From Constantimarinum furrinae (lineage in GTDB: Bacteria > Bacteroidota > Bacteroidia > Flavobacteriales > Flavobacteriaceae): a DNA stretch of 64,000 nucleotides. How positions within the stretch are numbered: the stretch's first letter is position 1; every line of letters begins with the position of its first letter. The position numbers and the translations under genes were made by a program. Below, piece by piece: positions 42,965 through 49,098 of the stretch. The stretch is from positions 1,736,001 to 1,800,000 of the forward strand of contig NZ_CP052909.1 of the NCBI RefSeq assembly GCF_014295415.1, in the 5' to 3' direction. Below the pieces are notes generated by a model that was not told the origin of the DNA, searched no databases, and saw only the letters and a program-made list of their open reading frames with translations.

Positions 42965-44508
42965 GCTTCAATTCCATTTACAATTTCATCAATGTCTGCA
43001 CGAAGCTTATTTATCTTCTCCACCGTTTTGGCAACTTCATTGTTCAAGACTTCAATGTCAATTTTTTCACGAGTGTCTATAGATTCCACATAGGAGCTAA
43101 CAGATAAGTTGTAATCATTTTCGGCAATCTTAGTATTGTCAATAGAGGTAGCTACATGTGCTACTTCCTCTTTACTATCAAACATTTCCATCACCTTCTC
43201 AATGTGCTCATCTGTCATCACATTGTTGTTGGTTACTTTCTTGAAGAAATCCTCACCACTCGCATCAATAAACTGGGTTTTGTTCTCCGTTTTATGTTTG
43301 GATAGTACGAGAAGGTTCACCGCTATTGATGTTCCATAAAAAAGGTTAGGAGCTAAGGAGATAACACTCTCCACATAGTTATTATCTACCAAGTATTTTC
43401 GAATCTTTTGTTCTGCACCACCTCTATAGAAGATACCAGGGAAACAAACAATGGCAGCCCGTCCTTTGCTAGATAAATAACTCAAAGCATGTAAAACAAA
43501 GGCAAAATCAGCTTTTGATTTTGGAGCAAGCACGCCAGCAGGTGCAAAACGGTCATCATTAATCATGGTGGGGTCGGCATCACCAATCCATTTTACCGAA
43601 TATGGTGGATTTGATACAATTGCATCAAATGGTTTTTCGTCAGCTAGTTGAGGGTTCCTTAAAGTGTCACCCAATACAATGTGAAACTTGTCGTAATTAA
43701 TGTTGTGCAAAAACATATTCATACGAGCAAGATTGTAGGTCGTATGGTTTACTTCTTGCCCAAAGAAACCTTCTTCAATGATGTGATCATCAAAATGTTT
43801 TTTGGCTTGAAGAAGTAAAGATCCTGAACCTGCTGCTGGGTCGTAAATTTTGTTTACGGTTGTTTGTCCGTGCATTGCTAATTGAGCAATGAGTTTGGAA
43901 ACGTGAACAGGAGTGAAGAATTCACCACCCGATTTTCCTGCATTGGCGGCATAATTGCCAATTAGGAATTCATAGGCATCACCAAAGAGTTCTATTTCGC
44001 TCTCTTCAAATTTTCCAAAATTCAACTCTTCAACACCTTTAATAACAGATGCTAATCGGCTGTTTTTGTTTTCAACGGTATTACCAAGTCGTGAGCTAGT
44101 TGTATCAAAATCAGCAAACAATCCTTTAATGTCTTGTTCAGAGGGATACCCGTTTGCCGAACTTTCAATTGAGTCAAAAATTGCTTTTAGGTCTGTGTTA
44201 AGATTGGAATTTGTATTCGCTGTTTTCGCCACATTTACAAACAGTTGACTCGGATAAATAAAGTAGCCTTTTGTCTTTACAGCATCATCTTTTATTTCGG
44301 GTGTAATTACATCATCTGAAAGGTTTGGGTAATTCACGCTTTCATCACCGCCTTCAATATAGTTGGTGAAATTTTCACTGATAAAACGGTAGAACAGCGT
44401 TCCTAGCACAAACTGTTTGAAATCCCATCCATCTACTGAGCCACGAACGTCATTCGCTATTTTCCAGATTTTAGCTTGTAATTCAGCTCTTTGGTTTATG
44501 CTTGTCAT
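42961..44508 (-). CDS. hsdM: type I restriction system DNA methylase
   Basis: This 515-residue N6-adenine methylase has the SAM-binding motif I DPAAGSGS (223-230) and catalytic motif IV NPPY (300-303). The N-terminal domain ([30 protein letters not shown]) and GGEFFTP before the catalytic domain are standard for HsdM. Length is that of the EcoR124 family (about 520). It shares four bases with hsdS and one base with the upstream regulator gene, so the operon is tightly coupled. Confidence 0.95.
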   Translation of the reverse strand: MTSINQRAELQAKIWKIANDVRGSVDGWDFKQFVLGTLFYRFISENFTNYIEGGDESVNYPNLSDDVITPEIKDDAVKTKGYFIYPSQLFVNVAKTANTNSNLNTDLKAIFDSIESSANGYPSEQDIKGLFADFDTTSSRLGNTVENKNSRLASVIKGVEELNFGKFEESEIELFGDAYEFLIGNYAANAGKSGGEFFTPVHVSKLIAQLAMHGQTTVNKIYDPAAGSGSLLLQAKKHFDDHIIEEGFFGQEVNHTTYNLARMNMFLHNINYDKFHIVLGDTLRNPQLADEKPFDAIVSNPPYSVKWIGDADPTMINDDRFAPAGVLAPKSKADFAFVLHALSYLSSKGRAAIVCFPGIFYRGGAEQKIRKYLVDNNYVESVISLAPNLFYGTSIAVNLLVLSKHKTENKTQFIDASGEDFFKKVTNNNVMTDEHIEKVMEMFDSKEEVAHVATSIDNTKIAENDYNLSVSSYVESIDTREKIDIEVLNNEVAKTVEKINKLRADIDEIVNGIEA

Positions 44509-44696
44509 TATTTGTCTTTTATTAAATCTTGTGGTTTAACTTCTAATATTTCTGCAATCTCGAAAAGCACTTCCAATCTCGGTTGCTGTCTATTCTGCAC
44601 ATATGAGTTCACCATGTTGTAACTCTTTCCCAGTTTTTCAGCTAGCCAAGTCTGCTTAATTCCTTTTTCTTCAAGCACTTCTTTGATTCGATTCAT
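44508..44696 (-). CDS. small XRE-family regulator
   Basis: I start at ATG 44,696. The 62-residue product is a complete helix-turn-helix of the Cro/CI type ([49 protein letters not shown]). The longer frame upstream crosses palindrome P3. As the first gene of the operon it probably acts as a controller (C-protein-like) that times restriction after the system enters a new host. This is plausible for a mobile cassette but not proven. Confidence 0.8.
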   Translation of the reverse strand: MNRIKEVLEEKGIKQTWLAEKLGKSYNMVNSYVQNRQQPRLEVLFEIAEILEVKPQDLIKDK

Positions 44697-45021
44697 TGCT
44701 GTCAAATTATTCGGGTCTAAATTACAATAATATCTCAAAAAGTAAGATATAAAACGATAATTATCATGGGTAGTTCGGGGAGGGAAATTTGGCTCTTTTA
44801 CAAAGCTTGGGTTGTGGGTTGGCTTAAGCGGCTTTGCAAATGTGCCAAATGCGGGTTGGCAGAGAAATTTTAAAAAATGCGAAGCGGGGGAAATAGAAAT
44901 CTTGTCATTCTCGGTCGAATGATAAAAGCACGGTTCAGTTTGATTGTCTGTCCAGTTACTCCATATGTTTCTTATTTCAGTTTCACTTCTTGTCAAGGTT
45001 CAATCTGTCCTTTTTTGCATG
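44697..45021. other. upstream region of the restriction operon
   Basis: About 325 bases without a convincing gene. It contains palindrome P3 (44,787-44,850). The stretch just upstream of the regulator start (44,700-44,765) is AT-rich and is the likely promoter. Confidence 0.45.
44787..44850. repeat. REP-like palindrome P3
   Basis: Stems ATTTGGC/GCCAAAT and TTACAAAGC/GCTTTGCAA around TCTTT ... TTGTGGGTTGGCTTAAGCG ... AATGT, the same scaffold as P1 and P2. Confidence 0.75.
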
Positions 45022-45248
45022 ACGCACAACGGTTTCGTATAATGCTCGTGTGGCGGTCTGGCGGCTGAATCGGCGTGTCGGATTACGCCTTAGGCGTAAT
45101 GCCGGAAGCATCGCCTGCGATGCGTGCGATTCAGCAGTAAGTGATAGCCGTGTACGAGTTTTGTCGGATTAAATATAAAGAATCTTTGGGTAGGAAAACT
45201 AATCAACTTTACTCACTGTAGACATGCGCATTATACGTTGTTATCTCT
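45022..45248 (-). repeat. attC-like site 6, C class
   Basis: L-box CGTATAATGC against GCATTATACG. h1 has become ATTACGCCTTAGGCGTAAT, h2 GCATCGCCTGCGATGC. The right arm GTTATCTCT pairs with AGAGATAAC of site 5. Confidence 0.92.
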
Positions 45249-45258
45249 CGTTTTTCAG

Positions 45259-45891
45259 CTAATTCTTCGTCAATAGTATCATTCCGTAAGAATAGTGGCC
45301 ACTTGGTAATCGGTCACGAAATTTTACAAAATATTCCCATAACTTGAATTCGGAGTTGATTTTATTCAAAATGTTCCTCACATTTATCACTTCTTTAATG
45401 AGGGGATCTTGGTATTGTTCGCTTTCGGGTTCCCAATATGAATAAACTCTTCTTTCTTTATTTGCGCTAATTTCAAATATGTAGGTTTTACCATCTAGTC
45501 CATTAACGTAGCCATCAACTTCGTCGGAATCTGGTAATATTTCGATATTCTCAGAATTCAATTCGGTTATTAGTTTCTTAACTGTTTTAATAGGAATGGT
45601 AATTTTTTGAAAAATTGTTTTTTTGTGAATTCCTTTTCGGTTCGTTTTCGATATAAAATTGACAAGAAGTCCAGAGTAAGTCGTGTCATTAAATTTAATC
45701 AATTCCACAACCTGATAATCTGTCCAAATACGATAAGCTTTTTCAAAATTCAAACTATCATATTTTGGTAGCTCGATTTCAATTCGATCAGTTTCAATGT
45801 GCGAATTCCAAAATGACACCTTTTCCATTTCTCCGAAAGACAAACTTGAAATAAAAATAGTAATCACTAGTATGTATAATTTCTTTTTCAA
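45259..45891 (-). CDS. secreted hypothetical protein
   Basis: This 210-residue protein has a signal peptide (KLYILVITIFISSLSFG). The mature domain is beta-rich with paired motifs (YSGLLVNFISKT, TYIFEISANKERRVYSYWEPES). The family is not recognised. The leader is 12 bases, so translation must begin almost at the cassette boundary. Cassette 6. Confidence 0.55.
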   Translation of the reverse strand: MKKKLYILVITIFISSLSFGEMEKVSFWNSHIETDRIEIELPKYDSLNFEKAYRIWTDYQVVELIKFNDTTYSGLLVNFISKTNRKGIHKKTIFQKITIPIKTVKKLITELNSENIEILPDSDEVDGYVNGLDGKTYIFEISANKERRVYSYWEPESEQYQDPLIKEVINVRNILNKINSEFKLWEYFVKFRDRLPSGHYSYGMILLTKN

Positions 45892-45895
45892 AATG

Positions 45896-46113
45896 AGAGA
45901 TAACGGCCCTGGCTATCTTCCTCGTTAGGGTAGCGGTTTTGTGAGTAAGTTATGCCGTATATGATAAAATAAGCGCAAAGAGCTACTTTTTCTAAGCGTC
46001 GGCAAAACGAACAAAACCAGCCTCTGAGATTTGTCAGAACCAATTTTGATTAAATGTACTTAAATTTTTCAATTAACGATAGAGCCCTAATGAGAGATAG
46101 CCATTGTTAACTC
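45896..46113 (-). repeat. attC-like site 5, E class
   Basis: Left GGCCCTGGCTATCTTCCTCG, inner stems GGTTTTGT/ACAAAACC and TTATGCCG/CGGCAAAAC, right GAGATAGCCATTG. It lacks GTGCGATTCAGC. The right arm GTTAACTC pairs with GAGTTAAC of site 4. Near-identical to site 1. Confidence 0.88.
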
Positions 46114-46325
46114 TTGTAGCTAATTTCAAAACACACAGAATAAAATATCTAGAAAATCTATCTACTGTAGCTTTGTAACATTACCCTTTGAAATCGTGGA
46201 TTATTCAATCAAGCTACGCAATGAGATATTCAAAGACCTAAAATTCCTATTTAAGATCTCAATTTTTCGGTTGAGGTAAGAAGTTATGTTTGTATCTGGT
46301 CTAAAACCTGAGCTATTGGAGTTAA
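45904..46325 (-). mobile_element. non-coding cassette 5 (copy of cassette 1)
   Basis: A 422-bp cassette whose 205-bp insert has no ORF starting inside it. It is about 95% alike to cassette 1 by eye. In one frame it reads SYLNRKIEILNRNF..., without an ATG; cassette 1 has a stop in that frame. Confidence 0.8.
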
Positions 46326-46540
46326 CGGTCCTGGCTATCTTTTCGGCGGGGCTGGCGGCGTGCGCGGGCTGTGCCAAACCACGCCGGTGGCGTGGGTGGA
46401 AGCTTCGCCCGCGAAGCGTGCGATTCAGCAGCATCGGATGAGCCGCTTCTGAGATTTATCAGAACCTATTTAGGTGATTTAAATGTATGAATTTTAAATT
46501 TGTTCAGCGGTACCGCTGAACGATAGCCGTTGTTGTACAC
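46319..46540 (-). repeat. attC-like site 4, B class
   Basis: h1 CCACGCCGGTGGCGTGG, h2 GCTTCGCCCGCGAAGC, CAGCGGTACCGCTG present. The right arm GTTGTACAC pairs with GTGTACAAC of site 3. Confidence 0.92.
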
Positions 46541-46542
46541 TG

Positions 46543-46962
46543 TTAAGCATTGTAGAGAGATTCTATCGCAGGATAATTCCCGTTAACAAAGTATTCTAAA
46601 AATTTAAGAGAATCATTCTTGTCAATTGACCAAACATCATCAACTCTCATTTTTTCTTTTTCTCCTAATAAACCAAAAAATATTTTTACTTTTTTAGGTC
46701 TGCTATACCACAGTGAAAAAGTCAAATTTTTATTATCGTCGTATTGTGCTGTTAGGCAAAATCTTCTACCATTATTTATACATTTAAAATCTAATGAAGG
46801 ATTATAAAATGTCTCGCTTGCATTGAGTGAATCATACAATTCCATCTTTTCAATCCAAGGATAATTTTCAGCGATTTCAAGTACTTCTCTATCAGAAATT
46901 GGAAGAGTTTTATATTCAATAGTTTCTTTATCAGGATGGCAAATAGAATAATTATAAGTCAT
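46543..46962 (-). CDS. hypothetical protein
   Basis: I start at ATG 46,962 (MTYNYSICHPDKETIEYKTL). The frame continues upstream only as site 3 sequence. The product is 139 residues with no signal or membrane helix, and a beta-rich centre (RRFCLTAQYDDNKNLTFSLWYSRPKK). It is reminiscent of SMI1-type or other small immunity-like proteins, but this is not supported by a motif. Cassette 4. Confidence 0.55.
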   Translation of the reverse strand: MTYNYSICHPDKETIEYKTLPISDREVLEIAENYPWIEKMELYDSLNASETFYNPSLDFKCINNGRRFCLTAQYDDNKNLTFSLWYSRPKKVKIFFGLLGEKEKMRVDDVWSIDKNDSLKFLEYFVNGNYPAIESLYNA

Positions 46963-46982
46963 TAATATGGTATAGCTTAATT

Positions 46983-47207
46983 GTGTACAACGGTCCTGGC
47001 TATCGCTTGGTGCGGTCTGCGGCGCTGAGTCGGCGTGCCAACAAAACGCGCTAGCGTTTGTGGGAAGCTTCGCGCTGCGAAGCGTGTGATTCAGCAGCAT
47101 CGGATGCGCCGTTTGTTTGTTTTTTCGGAAGTTAAGATAATACTTTTGAAGGAAAGCCAATCAATTTACTCAACAGTAGCGCTTAGCAGATAGCCGTTGT
47201 TAGCTAC
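46983..47207 (-). repeat. attC-like site 3, A class
   Basis: h1 AAACGCGCTAGCGTTT, h2 GCTTCGCGCTGCGAAGC. The right arm GTTAGCTAC pairs with GTAGCTAAC of site 2 and supplies the stop codon of the cassette 3 gene. Confidence 0.92.
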
Positions 47208-47736
47208 AGTATTTTTCTTTTAGCTTATCAACTAAAATTTTTTGAAAATCCATATTAGGTTTGAATGATTCCTCCTTATCATCGAAACCTAAATGAAAGA
47301 CAGTTTCACAATTGAAAATTCCATTTTGATATTTTCCAGTAATTGTAGGAATAAAAGCCACTTTTTTTGACAAATCAGTCATTCCAGATTTATTTAAATA
47401 ATCCTTCAAAGAAGCAATTGTAAATTGATCTTGTGACTTAATTTTCCATATTTCTTTGTTCAATCCAAATAGTCTTGAGAAATGGTATTTTGTAGAAATG
47501 ATAAACTCAGGTATTTCTCTTGTAGGATTTAAATCAAAATTGAATTTCGCTAGATGTTGATGTCCAAACTCATAATTGGCATAAATGATTGTTTCATTGT
47601 GTTCTAAACGAAACTTCATTATTGTGATAGGTGTTTTTGATCCTAAATATGCTCCATCAACTACATATTTTTCTTTTGTGAATTCGCATTCATATAATTT
47701 TGCAAATTCCTCTAATCTTGATTCAATTTTTATCAC
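47200..47736 (-). CDS. hypothetical protein
   Basis: This 178-residue cytoplasmic protein is mixed alpha/beta (TIMKFRLEHNETIIYANYEFG, ETVFHLGFDDKEESF). No motif is recognised. The stop TAA lies in the arm of site 3 and the start is 19 bases from the other boundary, so the gene fills its cassette completely. Cassette 3. Confidence 0.55.
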   Translation of the reverse strand: MIKIESRLEEFAKLYECEFTKEKYVVDGAYLGSKTPITIMKFRLEHNETIIYANYEFGHQHLAKFNFDLNPTREIPEFIISTKYHFSRLFGLNKEIWKIKSQDQFTIASLKDYLNKSGMTDLSKKVAFIPTITGKYQNGIFNCETVFHLGFDDKEESFKPNMDFQKILVDKLKEKYCS

Positions 47737-47747
47737 CTTTTAATATT

Positions 47748-47971
47748 GTAGCTAACGGTCCTGGCTATCTTTTCGGCGGGGCTGGCGGCGTGCGCGGGCT
47801 GTGCCAAACCACGCCGGTGGCGTGGGTGGAAGCTTCGCCTGCGAAGCGTGCGATTCAGCCGCATCGGATGAGCCGCCTCTGAGATTTATCAGAACCTATT
47901 TCGTTGATTTAAATGTATGAATTTTAAATTAGCTCAGCGGCACCGCTGAACGATAGCCGTTGTTGGGCATA
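47748..47971 (-). repeat. attC-like site 2, B class
   Basis: h1 CCACGCCGGTGGCGTGG, h2 GCTTCGCCTGCGAAGC. The right arm GTTGGGCATA pairs with TATGCCCAAC of site 1 (10 bp); GTTGGGC is a classical GTTRRRY box. Confidence 0.93.
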
Positions 47972-47985
47972 TGTGCGCAATCTAT

Positions 47986-48615
47986 TTATATCTTTTTCTT
48001 ACCGCCCTTGGATAAAAGCCAAATTGTTAAAGTCATCTCACCAACTATGCTAGTAACTGCAACAAAAATTAAAAATATTGAAGCATATTGCTGGTAATTC
48101 GACAGTAAGAAATATGCAATTGAGTCTATAATATACATAGATCCTGCTATAGTAATAAGTATTCTAAGAATCTTAGGTGAATGGATAATTTTACCTAATA
48201 ATATTAAGTGAAATCCAAATAGAAACAATCCAATGAGCCAAATAGAATTAAATGACCTCAGATTATCCAAAATTTCGCTGTCAGAAGTGAAATGGAGGAT
48301 TTCAGTTAATTTGAAGATAGCAATACCCATAATAATAGCATGGCTAAGTCTAAAAAGCGTGCTTAGAATAGATAGGACATGCTCCTTGTATAACTTTTGG
48401 AAAGCCCAAGCTATTACAATATCAAGCATAACTGTTACCAAAAACGCTATGATTCCAAGTCGAACAAGAAAGTTGTTTTCATGAATTACAGCCAAGGGAT
48501 TTTCAATAATTTTTTCAAGTACGAAGAAATTAGCAAATATTGCGGTAAAGAAAATTATCAAATAACTTACACCAGCTATGAGCGAAAGTCTTCTCGAGCT
48601 AATTGTGTTGTTCAT
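47986..48615 (-). CDS. DUF4386-family membrane protein
   Basis: This 209-residue protein has six predicted membrane helices and the family start SRRLSLIAGVSYLIIFFTAIFANFFV. Further family features are FLVTVMLDIVIAWAFQKLY, LFRLSHAIIMGIAIFKL and LIGLFLFGFHLILLGKIIH. The function of DUF4386 is unknown. It is the first coding cassette from the attI-like end, so it should be among the most recently acquired genes. Confidence 0.82.
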   Translation of the reverse strand: MNNTISSRRLSLIAGVSYLIIFFTAIFANFFVLEKIIENPLAVIHENNFLVRLGIIAFLVTVMLDIVIAWAFQKLYKEHVLSILSTLFRLSHAIIMGIAIFKLTEILHFTSDSEILDNLRSFNSIWLIGLFLFGFHLILLGKIIHSPKILRILITIAGSMYIIDSIAYFLLSNYQQYASIFLIFVAVTSIVGEMTLTIWLLSKGGKKKI

Positions 48616-48638
48616 TATTTTTCAATAGTTAAAAGCAT

Positions 48639-48857
48639 TATGCCCAACGGCCCTGGCTATCTTCCTCGTTAGGGTAGCGGTTTTGTGAGTAAGTTATGCC
48701 GTAGATGATAAAATAAGCGCAAAGAGCTACTTTTTCTAAGCGTCGGCAAAACGAACAAAACCAGCCTCTGAGAATTGTCAGAACCAATTTTGATTAAATG
48801 TACTTAAATTTTTCAATTAACGATAGAGCCCTAATGAGAGATAGCCATTGTTAACTC
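48639..48857 (-). repeat. attC-like site 1, E class
   Basis: Near-identical to site 5. The right arm GTTAACTC pairs with GAGTTAAC beside the attI-like junction. Confidence 0.9.
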
Positions 48858-49070
48858 TTGTAGCTAATTTCAAAACACACAGAATAAAATATCTAGAAAA
48901 ACCTATCTACTGTAGCTTTGTAACATTACCCTTTGAAATCGTGGATTATTCAATCAAGCTACGCAATGAAATACTCAAGAAACTAAAATTACCATTTAAG
49001 ATCTGAATTTTTCAGTTGAGGTATGAAGTTATGTCTGTATCTGGTCTAAAACCTGAGCTGTTGGAGTTAA
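48648..49070 (-). mobile_element. non-coding first cassette 1
   Basis: A 423-bp unit between attI and site 1 with no plausible gene. In integrons such first cassettes can act as promoter cassettes. On the minus strand I found no exact TAnnTTTG box. On the plus strand TAGCTTTG occurs at 48,913-48,920, pointing towards the recombinase gene. Function is unresolved. Confidence 0.75.
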
Positions 49071-49098
49071 CTTGTTATATTCGGACTAAAATACACAA
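49060..49098 (-). mobile_element. attI-like insertion site
   Basis: The array's last boundary reads GGAGTTAA^CTTGTTATATTCGG on the plus strand; on the coding strand it is ATAACAAG^TTAACTCC. The part before ^ does not resemble any cassette site but resembles the ACAAAG^TTA core of classical attI. It lies 28 bp from the recombinase stop codon. The exact extent of attI is unknown. Confidence 0.7.

Larger units (their letters stand above)
37273..45029 (-). mobile_element. giant cassette 7 carrying a type I restriction-modification operon
   Basis: The unit bounded by site 7 and site 6 is 7,757 bp, with exactly matching arms GTTGTGCGT/ACGCACAAC. It holds the XRE regulator, hsdM, hsdS, the AAA/PrrC-like gene and hsdR. 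Two REP-like palindromes flank the genes. It is about ten times the usual cassette length. Confidence 0.85.
240..49070 (-). mobile_element. integron-like gene-cassette array (about 45 cassettes)
   Basis: About 45 units, each one gene or short operon on the minus strand plus one structured repeat of roughly 130-260 bp, lie head to tail up to the attI-like junction at 49,070/49,071. The cassette boundary falls at AA^CGG on the plus strand, which is CCG^TT on the coding strand. Cassette ends carry matching inverted arms of 7-10 bp unique to that cassette, as in integrons. Sites are near-perfect close to the recombinase and decayed in the first 7 kb. The left limit is uncertain within about 100 bp. 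The array is inferred to be mobilised by the tyrosine recombinase at 49,099-50,262. Activity is not shown by the sequence. Confidence 0.88.

Noticed and set aside
46201..46434. ORF through non-coding cassette 5
   Set aside because: Its start lies in site 4, there is no start codon inside the cassette, and the sister cassette 1 has a stop in the same frame.
48913..48920. Promoter TAGCTTTG in cassette 1 directed at the recombinase gene
   Set aside because: It matches the -7 consensus but no TTG-type -33 box lies at suitable distance, and it would give antisense RNA. I mention it only in the cassette entry.
240..49070. CRISPR array or tandem satellite
   Set aside because: The repeats are over 200 bp with internal hairpins, and the spacers are whole genes of 0.4-7.6 kb. 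No short direct repeats with uniform spacers were found.
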